A stretch of DNA of 64,000 nucleotides from Bacillota bacterium (GCA_023398375.1 JAEWSH010000070.1:15592-79591), one strand, 5' to 3'; counted from the stretch's first letter, positions 52,648 through 61,986 are shown. Notes: generated by a model from the letters alone, not told the origin. Numbers and translations are program-made.

Positions 52648-53637
52648 ATGAGTAGACCAATAACAATTTTTACTGGACAGTGGGCAGATCTGTCATTAGA
52701 AGATATGTGTAAAACAGCAAGCCAAATGGGTTATGAAGGACTAGAAATTGCGACCTGGGGACAAATAGATTGTCATAAGGCTGCAACGGATTCTAATTAT
52801 GTAGCAGAGGTAAAAGCAGTGCTTGCAAAATATAACTTAAAGTGTACGGCACTCGGTGCACATTTGTCAGGTCAGTGTGTAGGTGATTTATATGATCCCA
52901 GATTGGATGGATTTGCTCCATCAGAATATGAGGGACAGCCAGATAAAATTCGTGCATGGGCCATTGAAGAATTAAAAGATACGGCAAGAGCCGCTAAGGC
53001 AATGGGGTGTGATATCGTAACTGGGTTTATGGGATCTGCTGTTTGGAAATACTTTTATTCATTTCCGCAGACCTCAGAAGAGATGATCGAAGAAGCATAT
53101 CAGGAGCAAGTTGAATTATGGACACCTATTTTTGACGTTTTTGACGAATGTGGTGTAAAGTTTGCATTAGAAATACATCCGACAGAAATTGCATTTGATT
53201 ATTGGACCACAAAGAGACTTCTGGAAACATTCAAATACCGGAAAACATTAGGAATTAATTTTGATCCAAGTCATCTTATTTGGCAGGGTGTTGACCCAGC
53301 TGTTTTCTTAAGAGATTTTATTACGCACGTTTATCATGTACATATGAAAGATGCATTTCTTAATCTGGATGGGAGAAATGGAATTTTAGGATCACATATT
53401 ACATTTGGAAGTATGCGCAGAGGCTGGAATTTTGCATCACCTGGACACGGCGATGTTGATTTTGATAAAATAATCCGTGTGTTGAATGAGGGGAATTATC
53501 AGGGACCTCTCTCTGTAGAGTGGGAAGATAGCGGAATGGAGAGAATATTTGGCGCTACAGAAGCATGTGAATTTGTGAAGAAACTCAATTTTCAACCTTC
53601 TCAAATTGCATTCGATGATGCGCTGAAAAGTGAATAA
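52648..53637 (+). CDS. Sugar phosphate isomerase/epimerase-like TIM-barrel protein
   Basis: A 329-residue xylose-isomerase-like TIM-barrel protein. Metal-ligand candidates are visible in L-E-I-H-P-T-E (about 175-181), N-F-D-P-S-H-L (about 207-213) and V-H-M-K-D-A near 231-236, with S-V-E-W-E-D near the end. Proteins of this group isomerise or epimerise keto sugars or inositol intermediates using a divalent metal. It is the last gene of the sugar operon, 19 bp after the dehydrogenase. No obvious terminator follows. Confidence 0.9.
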   Translation: MSRPITIFTGQWADLSLEDMCKTASQMGYEGLEIATWGQIDCHKAATDSNYVAEVKAVLAKYNLKCTALGAHLSGQCVGDLYDPRLDGFAPSEYEGQPDKIRAWAIEELKDTARAAKAMGCDIVTGFMGSAVWKYFYSFPQTSEEMIEEAYQEQVELWTPIFDVFDECGVKFALEIHPTEIAFDYWTTKRLLETFKYRKTLGINFDPSHLIWQGVDPAVFLRDFITHVYHVHMKDAFLNLDGRNGILGSHITFGSMRRGWNFASPGHGDVDFDKIIRVLNEGNYQGPLSVEWEDSGMERIFGATEACEFVKKLNFQPSQIAFDDALKSE

Positions 53638-53686
53638 TTGCGGATTCAGGGTATTTCACGAGTTAGTTTTTTCCAAATAATAGGCT

Positions 53687-55093
53687 TTAAGAGCAATCTG
53701 TTTCACTTATTAGGCCTTGATCATTAATATGCAATGCTTCAAGCATTGCATTCCATCTAGTACATTTGTTATTAAAATTTTGAATAATTATTGAATAAAG
53801 ATCAATCTCTTCTTCCTCAATAATCAGTACAGGTGTAAAGAATTGCCCAATTCTCCAATGCTCAGGCTTAACCTTCATATAAATAATAAAGGACAAAATT
53901 TTTGTTATCATCTGTACTTCAAATTCAAAATTATCATTATGAGTTTTTTCGTATAAATGATAGGATACTTTGGGGTATATTGACATAATTGATTTTGCAT
54001 CAGAATATGTATATGAAGCGAAAATGTGTTTATATTCACATGTAATTTTTTTTGCCAAGTCTTCCATTGCTTCTTTACTGCTTTTAACGATTGAAATATT
54101 TAGATCCTTTATTGTTTCATTATTGAATATGTTCCAGAAATGCTTACTTAACTTGGTACTATCAATATTATATTCTTTGTTCTCAATTATCGCCGTACCA
54201 TCAAAACATGTATTTTCAATTTTCGTGATTCTTTCGTATATTGCAGGATGTGAATCATATTCATTAGCGACTTTCTTTTCGAAATTAATATTTTCCGGAT
54301 TGATATTTATTATGGAAACAAATAAACTAAAATTTTCAACAATATCTACATAGATTTTATACTCATTAAGTATCCAGATCCACGAAGATAAATAGAAATC
54401 CCATGAGCGATCACTTATTTCAAGTTTTTTTAGCGCAGATATTGCTGGTTGTTTCCCAATAATTTCAGCTGCACGTAAATCTGCATTAAACTCATCTTGC
54501 CTTGAGAGCTTTTTGATCTCTCTAAATATTATTTTTGCAACAAAACTGTAAGGACCAGCTAAAATGTATAACCATCGGTTATTTAATGTATTCATCAATC
54601 TTGTAAATACCATTTCAACTTTACGTATATTATGACCATAACGCACATCCCCCTGAAAATGATGGGCGAGTTCATGGCCTATTACAAAAGAAAGCTCCGA
54701 CTTATTCAATAATATTGCGAGAGGAAATCCAATGGCAATTACTTCCTCTCCTTTATGGTTGAAAGCGCACGCATTTGTATCATACATCACATAAATACTT
54801 TTAGGACATGTTGATTTCATTGCTGAAGCAATTCTTTCAGTATTTTTAATGAAACAATTTTCGCTAAAAATCTGTCTGTTATTTTTTCTAAGATTAATAC
54901 GTGGCAATAAAGCAAAAAATATTCGTATAGATCCTATACATACCGGTATTAAATAAATATCCAATAGAGAAAAACTTGTAAAGGCAAGCATGATACTTAA
55001 GGCTATGAAGATACCGCCGTATATTATGGAGAGTAGAATTGTCAATGAATAAAACATAAAATATTTTCTGCTTATTTGCTTTTTATTTTCCAT
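53687..55093 (-). CDS. M48-family membrane metallopeptidase
   Basis: A 468-residue protein with two N-terminal transmembrane segments (about 13-35 and 42-62), the zinc motif H-E-L-A-H at residues 140-144 and the downstream D-E-F-N-A-D motif near 210 that supplies the third ligand. M48 peptidases of the HtpX type degrade membrane proteins. The long C-terminal region after about 300 has no recognised motif and is longer than in HtpX. It is a single gene on the opposite strand to its neighbours, with GGAGG before the ATG, and may be a recent arrival. Confidence 0.85.
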   Translation of the reverse strand: MENKKQISRKYFMFYSLTILLSIIYGGIFIALSIMLAFTSFSLLDIYLIPVCIGSIRIFFALLPRINLRKNNRQIFSENCFIKNTERIASAMKSTCPKSIYVMYDTNACAFNHKGEEVIAIGFPLAILLNKSELSFVIGHELAHHFQGDVRYGHNIRKVEMVFTRLMNTLNNRWLYILAGPYSFVAKIIFREIKKLSRQDEFNADLRAAEIIGKQPAISALKKLEISDRSWDFYLSSWIWILNEYKIYVDIVENFSLFVSIININPENINFEKKVANEYDSHPAIYERITKIENTCFDGTAIIENKEYNIDSTKLSKHFWNIFNNETIKDLNISIVKSSKEAMEDLAKKITCEYKHIFASYTYSDAKSIMSIYPKVSYHLYEKTHNDNFEFEVQMITKILSFIIYMKVKPEHWRIGQFFTPVLIIEEEEIDLYSIIIQNFNNKCTRWNAMLEALHINDQGLISETDCS

Positions 55094-55190
55094 TTAACCC
55101 TCCATTATTTTTTCAGCTACAACCATTATACATTACATATTACGTCTAAAAATCTATTTGTTCAACATTTTTTAATTTAACACACCACAG

Positions 55191-55223
55191 AAAAAGGACA
55201 CCTTTTGAGGTGTCCCTTTTTCT
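55191..55223 (-). terminator. Terminator of tRNA-Ser
   Basis: Read on the minus strand, AAAAAGGGACACCT pairs with AGGTGTCCTTTTT around a short A-rich loop, directly after the tRNA. Confidence 0.8.
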
Positions 55224-55227
55224 GTGA

Positions 55228-55313
55228 CGGAGACGGAGGGATTCGAACCCTCGTGCCCCGGAGGGCTAACGCATTTCGAGTGCGCCCCGTTATGACCACT
55301 TCGATACGTCTCC
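55228..55313 (-). tRNA. tRNA-Ser (anticodon CGA)
   Basis: An 86-nt tRNA. The acceptor arms GGAGACG and CGTCTCC pair, the anticodon loop reads CT-CGA-AA, the long variable arm expected of a serine tRNA is present, and the T loop is GGTTCGAATCC. CCA is not encoded. Confidence 0.95.
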
Positions 55314-55382
55314 ATATATTACGTGACTTTTGAGTGACAGCAAAAATCTGACTTGCTGTTTTTATCAAAAGCTACAAAAGGT

Positions 55383-55412
55383 ATTATAATATGTTTGTAA
55401 TGAAATAGTCAA
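55383..55412 (-). promoter_or_regulatory. Promoter of tRNA-Ser
   Basis: On the minus strand TTGACT (complement of 55407-55412) and TATAAT (complement of 55383-55388) with an 18-bp spacer, about 70 bp before the tRNA. Confidence 0.6.
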
Positions 55413-55506
55413 TCATGGAATGTTATTTATTTAATAAATGTTGCAGGGCAGCATTAGACATTTTGCTGCTAAGAAGCCGCCAGACTGAATCGTAACGAAT
55501 AAATTG

Positions 55507-55535
55507 TTGAGGTAAGGTGCAAAATAGAGTATAAT
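55507..55535 (+). promoter_or_regulatory. Promoter of the phosphofructokinase gene
   Basis: TTGAGG at 55507-55512 and TATAAT at 55530-55535 are separated by 17 bp. Confidence 0.6.
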
Positions 55536-55618
55536 CTTTACGTGTGGGAAGATATAGAAAAATAGATAGGTAAGGGAATTTCAACATAGATAGAAGCAAC
55601 ATACTTAGGAGGACTCAA

Positions 55619-56692
55619 ATGAAAAGAATAGGAATGTTAACAAGCGGCGGGGATTGTCAGGCATTGAACGCTGCGATGAGAGGTGTTGTCAAGACACTCT
55701 TTAATTGTTTGGAAGACGTTGAGATATATGGGTTCTTGGATGGGTACAGGGGACTTATCTATGGTAACTATAAGATGTTGAATTCAAGTGATTTTGCGGG
55801 TATCCTAACTAAAGGCGGAACTATTCTTGGAAGTTCCAGAACACCATTCAAAACGATACGGGAACCGGATGAGAATGGAATGAACAAAGTAGAGGCCATG
55901 AAACAGAATTATTTTAAATTAAAACTGGATTGTGTAGTGATCTTAGGTGGTAACGGAACACATAAGACAGCTAATCTGCTTCGTGAAGAAGGATTACATG
56001 TTGTCACTTTGCCAAAGACAATTGATAATGATTTATATGGCACAGATATGACTTTTGGATTCCAAAGTGCTGTGAACATTGCGACATCAGCAATAGATTG
56101 TATCCATACGACAGCTGCTTCCCATGGGCGGGTGTTCATCGTCGAAGTCATGGGACATAAGGTCGGTTGGTTAACACTGAATGCGGGAATGGCAGGTGGA
56201 GCGGATATTATCCTAATACCTGAGATACCTTATGATATTGATAAAATCGTTGAAGCAATTAATCTTAGAAATAAAAGGGGAAGCAGATTCACGATTCTGG
56301 CAGTGGCAGAAGGAGCGATATCAAAAGAGAATGCAGCACTTACCAAAAAAGAACTGAAAGAAAAGATGAAGAAAATTGCGCACCCTTCGGTATGTTATGA
56401 AATTGCAGCACAGATTCTGGAGAAAACAGGAAAAGAAGTCAGAGTCACTGTTCCGGGTCATACGCAGAGAGGCGGCAGTCCATGTCCTTATGACAGAGTA
56501 TTTGCATCAAGACTTGGTACACAGGCTGCCAGGTTGATCATGAACGAGGAATATGGTTATATGGTAGGTATTAAGAACAGAGAAATTGTTAAAGTACCTT
56601 TAGAAGAAGTAGCCGGAAAATTGAAGATGATAGATCCTGAAGCGACAATCATACAGGAAGCCAAGATGCTTGGCATCAGCTTCGGGGATTAA
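55619..56692 (+). CDS. pfkA: 6-phosphofructokinase
   Basis: A 357-residue enzyme phosphorylating fructose 6-phosphate. The N-terminal T-S-G-G-D-C-Q-A-L-N-A is present, and T-I-D-N-D at 134-138 contains the catalytic Asp. The phosphoryl-donor motif G-G-N-G-T at 110-114 has Gly at the position that is Asp in pyrophosphate enzymes, suggesting ATP; but P-K-T-I-D-N-D carries the Lys usually found in pyrophosphate enzymes. Donor use is therefore probably ATP but not certain. AGGAGG precedes the start; dnaX follows 31 bp later. Confidence 0.9.
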   Translation: MKRIGMLTSGGDCQALNAAMRGVVKTLFNCLEDVEIYGFLDGYRGLIYGNYKMLNSSDFAGILTKGGTILGSSRTPFKTIREPDENGMNKVEAMKQNYFKLKLDCVVILGGNGTHKTANLLREEGLHVVTLPKTIDNDLYGTDMTFGFQSAVNIATSAIDCIHTTAASHGRVFIVEVMGHKVGWLTLNAGMAGGADIILIPEIPYDIDKIVEAINLRNKRGSRFTILAVAEGAISKENAALTKKELKEKMKKIAHPSVCYEIAAQILEKTGKEVRVTVPGHTQRGGSPCPYDRVFASRLGTQAARLIMNEEYGYMVGIKNREIVKVPLEEVAGKLKMIDPEATIIQEAKMLGISFGD

Positions 56693-56723
56693 ATATATTA
56701 ATAAATGTGAGGAAGTGTAGAAC

Positions 56724-58307
56724 ATGTCTTATACTGCCCTATATAGAAAATTTCGTCCCAGCGGTTTTGAAGATGTCAGGGGACAAGATCATATCGTTAC
56801 AACTTTAAAGAACCAGATAAAGGCAGACCGGATCGGACATGCATATCTTTTCTGTGGAACAAGAGGAACGGGAAAGACTTCAATTGCCAAAATATTTGCT
56901 AAGTCAGTAAATTGTGAGAATCCGGCTGATGGCAGTCCTTGTGGGGAATGCAAGAGCTGCAAAGCAATCGCTGCAGGTGCCAGCATGAATGTGATCGAGA
57001 TTGATGCGGCCTCCAATAATGGTGTAGACAATATTCGGGAAATCGTGGATGAAGTATCTTATTCTCCGGCTGAAGGAAAATATAAAGTTTATATTATTGA
57101 TGAAGTGCATATGTTATCAATAGGAGCTTTTAATGCGTTATTAAAGACATTAGAAGAACCGCCGTCCTATGTTATTTTTATTTTGGCAACGACAGAGGCA
57201 CATAAACTGCCTATTACGATACAGTCAAGATGTCAGCGATATGATTTTAAACGTATCACGATAGATACAATAGTGCACCGCATGAAAGAACTAATGGATA
57301 CGGAACAAGTATCAGTAGAAGAGAAAGCGCTCCGTTATATCGGAAAAGCAGCAGATGGATCCATGCGAGATGCATTGAGTCTTCTGGATCAATGCATTGC
57401 ATTCAATTTTGGAAAAGAACTTACATATGACTTAGTACTGAATGTACTCGGCGCAGTAGATACGAGCGTATTCAGTGAATTGCTGCGATTCATTACGTCC
57501 AAGAATATTCTGGGTGCCATTGAACTTCTGGAAGAGATCGTGATCCAGGGAAGGGAGCTCACACAGTTCATAACGGATTTTACATGGTATTTAAGGAATC
57601 TTTTGCTGGTCAAGACTTCCGGTAAACAGGATAGTAACTTTTCCCTGGAAGAAGTGATCGATGCTTCCAGCGAGACCATGCAGCGGTTTCAGGAAGAATC
57701 TGAGGATGTAGAAGCAGATACCATTATGCGTTATATCCGAATTTTTTCTGAATTATCAGGCCAAATGAAGTATGCATCGCAGAAAAGAGTACTTGTTGAA
57801 ATGACAATTATCAAGTTATGCAAGCCAAGCATGGAAAATAATTATGATTCTATTTTAGAGCGGATTCGTGATCTGGAAGAGCGAATAGCAAATGGCATTG
57901 TTACTGCAGCAAATCAAAGAAGTACAAATGTAACGGAGAGACCAGCAGTACCATTAGCAGATAGACCGCAGCTTCCAAAAGCAATTCCGGAAGATGTGAA
58001 AGAAGCCGTGAATAAGTGGAATGTGATCGTAAATAGCACGGAGCAGCCGATGAGAACATATCTTCGCGGCGCGAAACTAAGTCTTGGAGGAGACAACAAA
58101 TTAATGGTAGTACTGGAAGATGGTTTACCATCTGATTATTTTATCAAAGAACCAGAAAATAGGACTCGACTAGAGGCAATACTCTCTGATACAATTGGTA
58201 AGGAAATCTCGATTACCGTTAAGAGCATAGAAGCGGGCAGAAAATTTGAAGATAGTTATGCTGATCTAAGTCAGATTATTCATATGGATATTGACGAAGA
58301 GGAATAA
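56724..58307 (+). CDS. dnaX: DNA polymerase III subunits gamma and tau
   Basis: A 527-residue clamp-loader ATPase. Walker A G-T-R-G-T-G-K-T is at about 45-52, the four-Cys zinc module (C-E-N-P-A-D-G-S-P-C-G-E-C-K-S-C) at about 64-79, and Walker B I-I-D-E-V-H near 126. The sensor region S-R-C-Q-R-Y-D-F is near 171. The C-terminal part after about 375 is the variable tau-type region, shorter than in enterobacteria. It heads the classical dnaX-ybaB-recR cluster. Confidence 0.96.
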   Translation: MSYTALYRKFRPSGFEDVRGQDHIVTTLKNQIKADRIGHAYLFCGTRGTGKTSIAKIFAKSVNCENPADGSPCGECKSCKAIAAGASMNVIEIDAASNNGVDNIREIVDEVSYSPAEGKYKVYIIDEVHMLSIGAFNALLKTLEEPPSYVIFILATTEAHKLPITIQSRCQRYDFKRITIDTIVHRMKELMDTEQVSVEEKALRYIGKAADGSMRDALSLLDQCIAFNFGKELTYDLVLNVLGAVDTSVFSELLRFITSKNILGAIELLEEIVIQGRELTQFITDFTWYLRNLLLVKTSGKQDSNFSLEEVIDASSETMQRFQEESEDVEADTIMRYIRIFSELSGQMKYASQKRVLVEMTIIKLCKPSMENNYDSILERIRDLEERIANGIVTAANQRSTNVTERPAVPLADRPQLPKAIPEDVKEAVNKWNVIVNSTEQPMRTYLRGAKLSLGGDNKLMVVLEDGLPSDYFIKEPENRTRLEAILSDTIGKEISITVKSIEAGRKFEDSYADLSQIIHMDIDEEE

Positions 58308-58340
58308 AAATTACAATAAATTAATTAGGAGGATTATAAG

Positions 58341-58694
58341 ATGGCAAAACGTGGAGGATTTCCAGGTGGAGGAATGCCTGGTAATATGAGCAATTTAATG
58401 AAACAGGCGCAAAGAATGCAGCGTCAGATGGAAGAGAACCAGAAAGAATTAGAGGCTGCAACTTATACGGCTAAGGCAGGCGGCGGTGCAGTTGAAGTGA
58501 CAGTAAGCGGCAAGAAAGAAGTAACAAAAGTAACATTATCACAGGAAGTAGTAGATCCGGATGACGTTGAAATGTTGGAAGATCTGATTATGGCAGCAAC
58601 GAACGAAGCACTCCGCATGGCAGAAGAAGCAAGTGCAGATGCAATGTCTAAGATGACAGGCGGACTTGGACTTGGTGGAGGCTTACCTTTCTAA
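58341..58694 (+). CDS. YbaB/EbfC-family nucleoid-associated protein
   Basis: A 117-residue DNA-binding protein of normal length. It has the Gly-rich start with N-L-M-K-Q-A-Q-R-M-Q, a central beta region (G-G-G-A-V-E-V-T-V-S-G) and a C-terminal helix ending in the family's Gly-rich tail. It lies between dnaX and recR, as in most bacteria, and its stop overlaps the recR start. The symbol ybaB or ebfC is used for relatives. Confidence 0.95.
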   Translation: MAKRGGFPGGGMPGNMSNLMKQAQRMQRQMEENQKELEAATYTAKAGGGAVEVTVSGKKEVTKVTLSQEVVDPDDVEMLEDLIMAATNEALRMAEEASADAMSKMTGGLGLGGGLPF

Positions 58695-59290
58695 TGGACT
58701 TATATAGTGGGCATATTAATAAATTAATAGATGAATTGTCCGCACTTCCGGGAATCGGTTCAAAATCCGCACAAAGAATGGCGTTTTATCTGATTAATCT
58801 GCCAAAAGAAAAAGTGATGAGGTTTACTAATGCCATTTTGGAAGCCAAAGAGAATGTACGATACTGTGAAAAATGTTATACATTAACGGATCAGGAGATT
58901 TGTCCCATTTGTGCAAATGCCAAAAGAGACCAGAAAACAATAATGGTCGTGGAAAGTACAAGAGATCTGGCTGCATATGAGAAGACAGAAAAATATATGG
59001 GCGTATACCATGTCCTGCATGGTGCAATATCACCTATGATTGGAATTGGACCGAATGATATTAAATTAAAAGAGTTAATGCAACGCCTGCAGGATGATGT
59101 GGAAGAAGTAATAATAGCAACCAATTCGAGCCTGGAGGGAGAGACAACGGCGATGTATATCAGCAAACTGATCAAACCGACTGGGATTAAGGTAACCAGA
59201 ATCGCAAGTGGTGTACCAGTTGGGGGGGATCTCGAATATATCGACGAGGTGACTTTATTGCGTGCATTAGAAGGAAGGACACCGATATAA
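58694..59290 (+). CDS. recR: Recombination mediator protein RecR
   Basis: A 198-residue protein of usual length. The N-terminal helix-hairpin-helix contains L-P-G-I-G-x-K-S-A-Q-R, the zinc finger reads C-x2-C-x8-C-x2-C (about residues 57-72), and the Toprim domain has V-V-E-S-T-R-D near 84. RecR works with RecO and RecF in gap repair and loading RecA. The ATG overlaps the ybaB stop codon. The assignment is secure. Confidence 0.96.
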   Translation: MDLYSGHINKLIDELSALPGIGSKSAQRMAFYLINLPKEKVMRFTNAILEAKENVRYCEKCYTLTDQEICPICANAKRDQKTIMVVESTRDLAAYEKTEKYMGVYHVLHGAISPMIGIGPNDIKLKELMQRLQDDVEEVIIATNSSLEGETTAMYISKLIKPTGIKVTRIASGVPVGGDLEYIDEVTLLRALEGRTPI

Positions 59291-59340
59291 CAGCAGAGTT
59301 ATGATATTAATAATAAAATAGATTGAATGGGGGACATACA

Positions 59341-60381
59341 ATGTCGGTAAAATCAGAAGTATTTGGAACTACCAAGGATGGAAAAGAAATATTGTTGTAT
59401 ACAATTGACAATAAAGCAGGTATGCAGGCACAGATCATTACCTATGGTGCAATTTTAGTTCGCTTATTTGTTCCAAATAAAGGCGGAGTAGTGGATGATG
59501 TTGTATTAGGATACGATAAACTGGAAGATTACTATGAGAATGGAAGTTTTTTCGGCGCAACAGTAGGACCTTCTGCTAATAGAATCAAAGACGCAAAAAT
59601 TACAATTGATGGAAAAACATATCAATTAGATGTAAATGACGGGCTGAATAATTTACATAGTCATCATGATATTGGTTTTCATAAGCAAGTATGGGAGGCG
59701 GCCAATAATGACAACAGTGTCATTTTGACACTTGAAAGCGCTGATGGTGTAATGGGATTTCCGGGAAATAAAAAAATAAGTGTGACTTATACCTTGACTG
59801 AAGATAATGAACTTCAGATTCATTATGAAGGAATAAGTGATAAAAAAACAGTCCTTAACCTGACGAATCATACTTATTTTAACCTTGCCGGACATAAAGC
59901 AAAGGAAATCTATGATGAGAAAATGTGGATCAAAGCCAGCCGTTATACACCTGTAGTAGCGGGTGCCATTCCTACAGGTGAGCTTGCACCGGTTGCAGGT
60001 ACGCCTATGGACTTTACAACACCAAAGACGGTTGGGAAAGAGATTCATACAGACTGGGAACAATTAAACCTTGTACAAGGCTACGATCATAACTGGGTTG
60101 TAGATGATTATAATGGTCAATTACAATTAATCGCAAGAGTAACAGATGAGGAAGAGGGACGTGAGATGGAAGTATATACAGACCTTCCGGGAGTACAGTT
60201 CTATGCAGGTAATTGTATTGCCCCTGTCATCGGTAAAGAAGGCGAAGAATACGGTCCTAGAAAAGGATTATGTCTGGAGACACAATATTTTCCAAATTCT
60301 GCGAATGATGAACATTTTGAACAACCATTCTTTGGTGCAGGAAAAAATTATAATACGACGACTATCTACAAATTTAAATAG
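59341..60381 (+). CDS. galM: Aldose 1-epimerase
   Basis: A 346-residue mutarotase interconverting alpha and beta anomers of aldoses. Family motifs are visible: A-T-V-G-P-S-A-N-R-I near residue 78, L-N-L-T-N-H-T-Y-F-N-L near 180 with the catalytic His, and G-L-C-L-E-T-Q-Y-F-P-N near 318 with the catalytic Glu. The ATG at 59341 has GGGGGA upstream; a TTG 18 bases earlier is inside that site. A terminator follows. Confidence 0.94.
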   Translation: MSVKSEVFGTTKDGKEILLYTIDNKAGMQAQIITYGAILVRLFVPNKGGVVDDVVLGYDKLEDYYENGSFFGATVGPSANRIKDAKITIDGKTYQLDVNDGLNNLHSHHDIGFHKQVWEAANNDNSVILTLESADGVMGFPGNKKISVTYTLTEDNELQIHYEGISDKKTVLNLTNHTYFNLAGHKAKEIYDEKMWIKASRYTPVVAGAIPTGELAPVAGTPMDFTTPKTVGKEIHTDWEQLNLVQGYDHNWVVDDYNGQLQLIARVTDEEEGREMEVYTDLPGVQFYAGNCIAPVIGKEGEEYGPRKGLCLETQYFPNSANDEHFEQPFFGAGKNYNTTTIYKFK

Positions 60382-60420
60382 GTTCTTCAATTTTTATTCA
60401 ATAGAATTAAAGCAATAAGG

Positions 60421-60456
60421 GCATTCCTGCTAACATTTGGCACGGAATGCTTTTTT
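60421..60456 (+). terminator. Terminator after the aldose epimerase gene
   Basis: GCATTCC-t-GC pairs with GgCAc-GGAATGC imperfectly around a loop, followed by six T. Confidence 0.8.
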
Positions 60457-60581
60457 GATGTGTCGAAAAAAACACCGGTACCATCGACATAAACGGACAT
60501 AATAAAAATTCTAATTGTGATATATTTCTCATAGGTGACGTATGAATAGAACTAAAAAAATATCGGAAGGGGTTGAGATAA

Positions 60582-61865
60582 ATGGAACTACCCAAAAATA
60601 TATGTCAAATAGGGGAAAACGATAAATATAATTGCATATATATAGAAGATTATGTAATTACATATCTGCATCAGGTATCGGCTACAATGGAACTTGGATC
60701 AAGAGCTATTGTATTACTTGGAAAAATAGAGCGGCAGGACGATAAAAGTTATTATTATATCTATGGTGCTGTTTGCAGTGAAAAAAAGCGGCTGGAAGAT
60801 GGAAAATCTCTTTTTGATCTGGAAGATGAAAAGTTTATACAGGAACGAAAAGATGAATATTTTCATTCTCTGAATGTTATAGGATGGGCCGTTATTGAAA
60901 ATGAATTTAACATAATTTCGGATGACGGAGTATGGAAAAGGAATATACCATCAGAATGGCAGAACGAACAGAAGCTGTATCTGAAAATGAATTTGTCTCA
61001 AAAAGAAGAACAATGGAAATTGTACCAAAATGGAATTGTAAAAAATATAGCCGGATATGCCATTTTTTATGATAGAAATGAAATGATGCAAGGGTATTTA
61101 ATTGCGTGGCACAAAGAAAATAAGAATTATTCGATTGAAAATGTATCTGATAGTGCAGCAAGGCAGTTCCGTTCTATTGTTATGGAAAAGCAGGATTTAA
61201 ATTACGCAAAAAGGATCATGTCAGTATTTTATGGAGTGTGCACACTCCTTATGATAACATTATGTGTAATAGGGGTCACCACCTTAAACCATTATGACAA
61301 GATGGTTCAGGTGGAAAATTCGATTACACAGTTGGTTCAGGCTATGAATGAAAAGAAAATGGCAGAACAAACACCTGCAGCAGATCAATTTGAAAACTCA
61401 GTGCCGATGGAACAGAAATCAGATGAAAACAACGAAAATGAAATACAAAGTGAAGTAGAAAGCGAAACGGAGGCTGAAATTGCAGAAGCAGTGCATTTTC
61501 AGGAGGGAGAAGTATTTGATAATGAAGTTAGCGTATCGCAGGAGCAAGAGAATAAGGATCCGGGTCAAGAAGTTATGGATTCACAGAAGAGCGGGACGGA
61601 CGAAAATGCAAATATAGAAGAGACAAAAGATAGCATAAATACAGAAGAGACAAAAAGTGCAAATACAGAAGAACCAAAAGAAAGTGCAAATACAGAAGTA
61701 CCAGAAAAGAATCATATGGAATATTATGTGCAGGAAGGAGACACCTTGGCAGCAATCAGCCTTCAATATTATAAGACAACAAATATGGTAAGTGCTATAT
61801 GCCAATTAAATGCAATAGAAAATCCTGATAATATTATAATGGGACAAAAAATTTTACTACCATAA
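60582..61865 (+). CDS. LysM-domain membrane protein with repeat-rich linker
   Basis: A 427-residue protein. The N-terminal cytoplasmic domain (about 1-200) is unrecognised; one transmembrane segment is at about 207-228; a long Glu/Asn/Thr/Lys-rich linker (about 255-378) follows, including short N-T-E-E-T-K/P-K repeats; and a LysM domain (about 381-427) begins Y-Y-V-Q-E-G-D-T-L. LysM binds peptidoglycan, so the protein would link the cytoplasmic membrane to the wall with its N-domain inside. It resembles Lachnospiraceae-conserved proteins; its role is unknown. Confidence 0.82.
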   Translation: MELPKNICQIGENDKYNCIYIEDYVITYLHQVSATMELGSRAIVLLGKIERQDDKSYYYIYGAVCSEKKRLEDGKSLFDLEDEKFIQERKDEYFHSLNVIGWAVIENEFNIISDDGVWKRNIPSEWQNEQKLYLKMNLSQKEEQWKLYQNGIVKNIAGYAIFYDRNEMMQGYLIAWHKENKNYSIENVSDSAARQFRSIVMEKQDLNYAKRIMSVFYGVCTLLMITLCVIGVTTLNHYDKMVQVENSITQLVQAMNEKKMAEQTPAADQFENSVPMEQKSDENNENEIQSEVESETEAEIAEAVHFQEGEVFDNEVSVSQEQENKDPGQEVMDSQKSGTDENANIEETKDSINTEETKSANTEEPKESANTEVPEKNHMEYYVQEGDTLAAISLQYYKTTNMVSAICQLNAIENPDNIIMGQKILLP

Positions 61866-61986
61866 ACGAGTTGTGCTATAATACAACTTATTGGAACAAT
61901 CTTCTGTTTCGATAAAAGAACAATGCAGTTTTTAGGATCTGGCATAGTGGTTTTTCATAGTATAAGAAATAAGAACAGGAATATCT

